This document shows positions 24,776-26,515 of a stretch of DNA of 26,515 bases, piece after piece. Source of the stretch: JBDNFP01 sp041689775 (GTDB taxonomy: Bacteria > Bacteroidota > Bacteroidia > Cytophagales > Spirosomataceae); NCBI GenBank assembly GCA_041689775.1, contig JBDNFP010000083.1, positions 1 through 26,515 on the forward strand, written 5' to 3'. Position 1 is the first letter of the stretch; each line of letters begins with the position of its first letter. The notes under the pieces are model-generated. The model saw only the letters and a list, made by a program, of their open reading frames with translations. It made no database searches and had not been told where the DNA came from. The translations under genes and the position numbers were made by a program.

Positions 24776-25192
24776 ATGATGAGTCAAACAATATTAATGG
24801 CCGACGACGATGCCGACGATCGGTTTTTGGTACAGGCTGCTTTTGAAGATAACAAAATACAATACACTATACTTTTTTTTGAAGATGGCGAACAACTCGT
24901 TGATTACCTGGCCAATAGTAAAAACACGAAGTCTACTCGTTTCATACTACTGGATCTTAATATGCCTAAACGGGACGGAAAAGATGTATTGAGAACATTA
25001 AAAAGTGATAAAAAGCTGAGCCACATCCCTATCATTGTTTTCAGTACTTCCAAAGCGCCCGATGATATTAATTCGTCTTACCAACTGGGGGCTAACAGCT
25101 ACGTGGTGAAACCTTCGAGTTACGAACACCTTAAAGAAGTAATTCATAAGATAAGCGATTTCTGGCTCAATACCGCCATGACCCCTCTCTAA
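24776..25192 (+). CDS. Single-domain response regulator (Rcp1-like)
   Basis: The 138-residue protein is a stand-alone receiver with no output domain. The start is set by two adjacent ATGs at 24776 and 24779, 8 bases after the kinase stop; a longer frame would run back into the kinase. Acidic residues DDDADD (10-15), phosphoacceptor Asp60 (FILLDLNMPKRDG), Ser90 and Lys112 (VVKPSS) are all present, so it should be phosphorylated. Such receivers commonly sit beside phytochrome-type kinases and pass the signal by protein contact or phosphorelay. It could feed the receiver-kinase hybrid of the neighbouring rpoN operon, but that is inference. Its stop is 2 bases from the stop of the convergent gene. 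Confidence 0.94.
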   Translation: MMSQTILMADDDADDRFLVQAAFEDNKIQYTILFFEDGEQLVDYLANSKNTKSTRFILLDLNMPKRDGKDVLRTLKSDKKLSHIPIIVFSTSKAPDDINSSYQLGANSYVVKPSSYEHLKEVIHKISDFWLNTAMTPL

Positions 25193-25194
25193 AA

Positions 25195-25647
25195 CTAATG
25201 CGGCTTTGGCAATGTTGGATCTTCGACCGCCGGCACCAATAACTCCGTATTAGGCTCATCAGACTCAGTCCGATCATCAGTCACTTTTTTAAACCACCGT
25301 AAGCCAGCGATCAGCCAATCCCGGCCGTGCTCTTGTATATAATTCAAGGTGACGTTTTGCAGCACTTGGGGTACAATAATATTTAGTGGAGTAGGCAAAC
25401 GACGTAAGGCTGTCTTGGCCATAACGGCGTTAAATCCTAACTGAATTCCATTACCAAGCAGACCTTTTGCACCTTTCCCGACTACCTTGTTAGTGAATAG
25501 GTTTTCTGCCACACTCGTAACTACTCCCAATGGCTTCACTTCTTCCTTCCAATCGTTGGTATCCTCAGTAAGCCGTAGCTTGGCCATTTCAAGTTTCTTA
25601 ATTGCTTCTTCGCGCTGAGCCTTTAATTCTTCATAGTTTTTTATCAT
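25195..25647 (-). CDS. Unrecognised 150-residue protein, third gene of the YtxH/holin-like group
   Basis: I do not recognise this family. An N-terminal charged helix (residues 4-35, probable coiled coil) is followed by a glycine-containing stretch (KVVGKGAKGLLGNGIQLGFN). A moderately hydrophobic region (about 70-100, LPTPLNIIVPQVLQN) comes next, then an acidic, proline-ending tail. No signal peptide or clear membrane helix is present. Its start overlaps the preceding holin-like gene by 17 bases, which strongly suggests translational coupling and a shared function at the membrane. It ends against the convergent response regulator without room for a terminator. Confidence 0.8.
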   Translation of the reverse strand: MIKNYEELKAQREEAIKKLEMAKLRLTEDTNDWKEEVKPLGVVTSVAENLFTNKVVGKGAKGLLGNGIQLGFNAVMAKTALRRLPTPLNIIVPQVLQNVTLNYIQEHGRDWLIAGLRWFKKVTDDRTESDEPNTELLVPAVEDPTLPKPH

Positions 25648-25999
25648 CCTGATTTCGGTATAGAATTTTCAAAAAGTGATTCATGAAGGGTGTAAATAAT
25701 AACTTTTGGCGATAGATGTATGCCACAATTCCCAGAATTGCGTAAAAAGCTGCCACCAAAAAAAAGCCGGATGCCCAACTGTGGAGCAAATCACCGAGCA
25801 TCAGTCCGAGAGAAATACTGAGAAATAGCAGGAAGAAAATCCCCAGAAGACCCAGACATAGTGCTACCAGTGCCGAAGTAACGATATTAGCCGTATTATC
25901 TGAGATTTCCAAGGCAATCACATTCCAGCGTGCTTCTGCATAGGCAATGAAATGCTGGTAAGTCTGTTCTACCTTTTGCTTTGCGTCTTTTAGGATCAT
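25631..25999 (-). CDS. Holin-3_6-like small integral membrane protein
   Basis: The 122-residue protein has a basic/amphipathic N-terminal helix (about 1-37), two closely spaced membrane helices (about 40-65 and 72-94) and a positively charged cytoplasmic tail. Hydrophobic pattern and length fit the family named phage holin 3_6. That family is widespread on bacterial chromosomes next to YtxH-type genes, where a lysis role is doubtful and an envelope-stress role is more likely. No phage genes surround it. The downstream gene overlaps its last 17 bases. The start ATG at 25999 follows a possible -7 element (TAAGTTTT on the minus strand). Confidence 0.78.
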   Translation of the reverse strand: MILKDAKQKVEQTYQHFIAYAEARWNVIALEISDNTANIVTSALVALCLGLLGIFFLLFLSISLGLMLGDLLHSWASGFFLVAAFYAILGIVAYIYRQKLLFTPFMNHFLKILYRNQDDKKL

Positions 26000-26044
26000 A
26001 TTCAGGTGAAGTTAATAGAAATGGTCGTGGAAAACTTATAAGAA

Positions 26045-26072
26045 GAGGTAACACCCCTGGGGATATTACCTC
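26045..26072 (-). terminator. Hairpin after the YtxH-like gene
   Basis: GAGGTAA (26045-26051) pairs with TTACCTC (26066-26072), with CCCC/GGGG inside. On the minus strand TTCTTAT follows, which is a weak T tract. It lies 22 bases after the YtxH-like stop and would make readthrough to the holin-like gene partial. Confidence 0.55.
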
Positions 26073-26094
26073 GCCAAAATAACAATCTAATTGA

Positions 26095-26382
26095 TTACTT
26101 TTTGTTGATGCTTTCCTTCACACTTTCCATTCTCTCCTCTGTCATTTCGATTGCTTCATCCTTCAATGCAACTCCGTTTTTCACAAAACGGTCAGTAGCC
26201 GACTGAACTTTCCCTTTACCTTTTTCAAGTGCTTCCAACACTTCAGTTGCCCAAGTATTTGCAGACTTCTTTATTTTATTACGTGTTTTATTTCCCTGCT
26301 CTGGGGCAAAAAGCATACCAATCACTGCTCCTGTTGCGGCTGCTACTATTGCACCAATTAAAATTTTGCTATTGTTATTCAT
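26095..26382 (-). CDS. YtxH-domain protein
   Basis: The 95-residue protein shows the YtxH pattern. A short N-terminal membrane helix rich in Ala and Gly (about 7-25, ILIGAIVAAATGAVIGMLF) runs directly into the signature APEQGNKTRNKIKKSA. A long charged helix with coiled-coil character (about 40-95) follows. Such proteins are membrane-anchored and are often induced by general or osmotic stress, but their biochemical role is unknown. It leads two further minus-strand genes, separated from them by a hairpin, so the group may be partly co-expressed. Confidence 0.85.
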   Translation of the reverse strand: MNNNSKILIGAIVAAATGAVIGMLFAPEQGNKTRNKIKKSANTWATEVLEALEKGKGKVQSATDRFVKNGVALKDEAIEMTEERMESVKESINKK

Positions 26383-26515
26383 ATTGTTAAAAATTAAATT
26401 GACGTTGTACGATTTTTGGCGTTATTGCTCTTAATACCAAAAAATACGTACCAGCAGGGGTTAAAGACCCTTTCGATGCAATGATCAATATTTCATGTGT
26501 ATAATTTTCTACACG
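26383..26515 (-). other. Upstream region of the YtxH-like gene, cut by the window edge
   Basis: AT-rich, with no frame worth calling. On the minus strand TATTTTTTGG near 26435-26444 is an imperfect -7 element. No -24/-12 sigma-54 pattern with correct spacing is seen. Confidence 0.3.

Noticed and set aside
25631..25999. Prophage remnant suggested by the holin-like gene
   Set aside because: No lysin, structural, integrase or att-like sequence lies nearby; the YtxH neighbour fits chromosomal envelope genes.
26410..26435. Sigma-54 promoter near the YtxH-like gene (TTGGCGTTATTGCT)
   Set aside because: Only seven bases separate GG and GC, where ten are needed, and it points away from the gene.
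1..26515. CRISPR arrays, tRNA or rRNA genes, integrons
   Set aside because: No regularly spaced repeats, cloverleaf-like sequences or rRNA-like stretches were seen on reading; nearly all DNA is explained by protein genes.

Overview
The window looks like a chromosomal segment of a Bacteroidota bacterium of the order Cytophagales, most like the Spirosoma/Dyadobacter group. This placement rests on protein style and is not a database result. Supporting signs are a SusC/SusD outer-membrane pair, promoter -7 elements of the TAnnTTTG type, a sigma-54 gene next to its own NtrC-type activator, many hybrid histidine kinases, and intergenic DNA that is AT-rich with few Shine-Dalgarno sites.

Layout. (1) 1-340: the 5' end of an IS5-like transposase (minus strand, frameshifted in the visible part) has landed in the last codons of a SusD-family gene. 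Only the final 27 codons of that gene remain in the window, followed by a perfect 26-bp palindromic terminator. (2) 581-5204: an intact SusC/SusD pair for uptake of an unknown oligomeric nutrient. (3) 5375-9642: an RND efflux adaptor and pump, without an outer-membrane channel gene beside them. (4) 9769-10524: an isoprenylcysteine-methyltransferase-like membrane protein with an extra C-terminal membrane pair. (5) 10636-15799, minus strand: a tight four-gene operon of DapA-like deaminase, proline-racemase-family epimerase, secreted GH127 beta-L-arabinofuranosidase and FAD D-amino acid oxidoreductase. A divergent AraC-type regulator (15936-16793) lies across a 136-bp promoter region holding two palindromes. 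(6) 16805-16969: an unrecognised 54-residue membrane miniprotein. (7) 17112-23051, minus strand: rpoN, a sigma-54-dependent response regulator, a PAS histidine kinase and a receiver-PAS-kinase protein. (8) 23313-25192, plus strand: a CHASE3 histidine kinase with a one-domain response regulator. (9) 25195-26382, minus strand: an envelope-stress-like trio (unknown protein, holin-3_6-like membrane protein, YtxH-like protein).

How it works together. The most interesting unit is region 5. Epimerase, D-hydroxyproline oxidoreductase and pyrroline-4-hydroxy-2-carboxylate deaminase are the first three steps of trans-4-hydroxy-L-proline catabolism. The enzyme set and the AraC-type regulator are those of the Pseudomonas lhp system. 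Embedded in the operon, with its stop codon abutting the oxidoreductase start, is a signal-peptide-bearing GH127 enzyme. GH127 was founded on HypBA1, which removes beta-L-arabinofuranose from hydroxyproline. The operon therefore reads as a compact pathway for plant hydroxyproline-rich glycoproteins (extensins): strip arabinose in the periplasm, import hydroxyproline, and convert it to alpha-ketoglutarate semialdehyde. The importer and the final semialdehyde dehydrogenase are not in the window. Regions 7 and 8 form a signalling hub in which sigma-54, its activator and four sensor or receiver proteins are encoded side by side.
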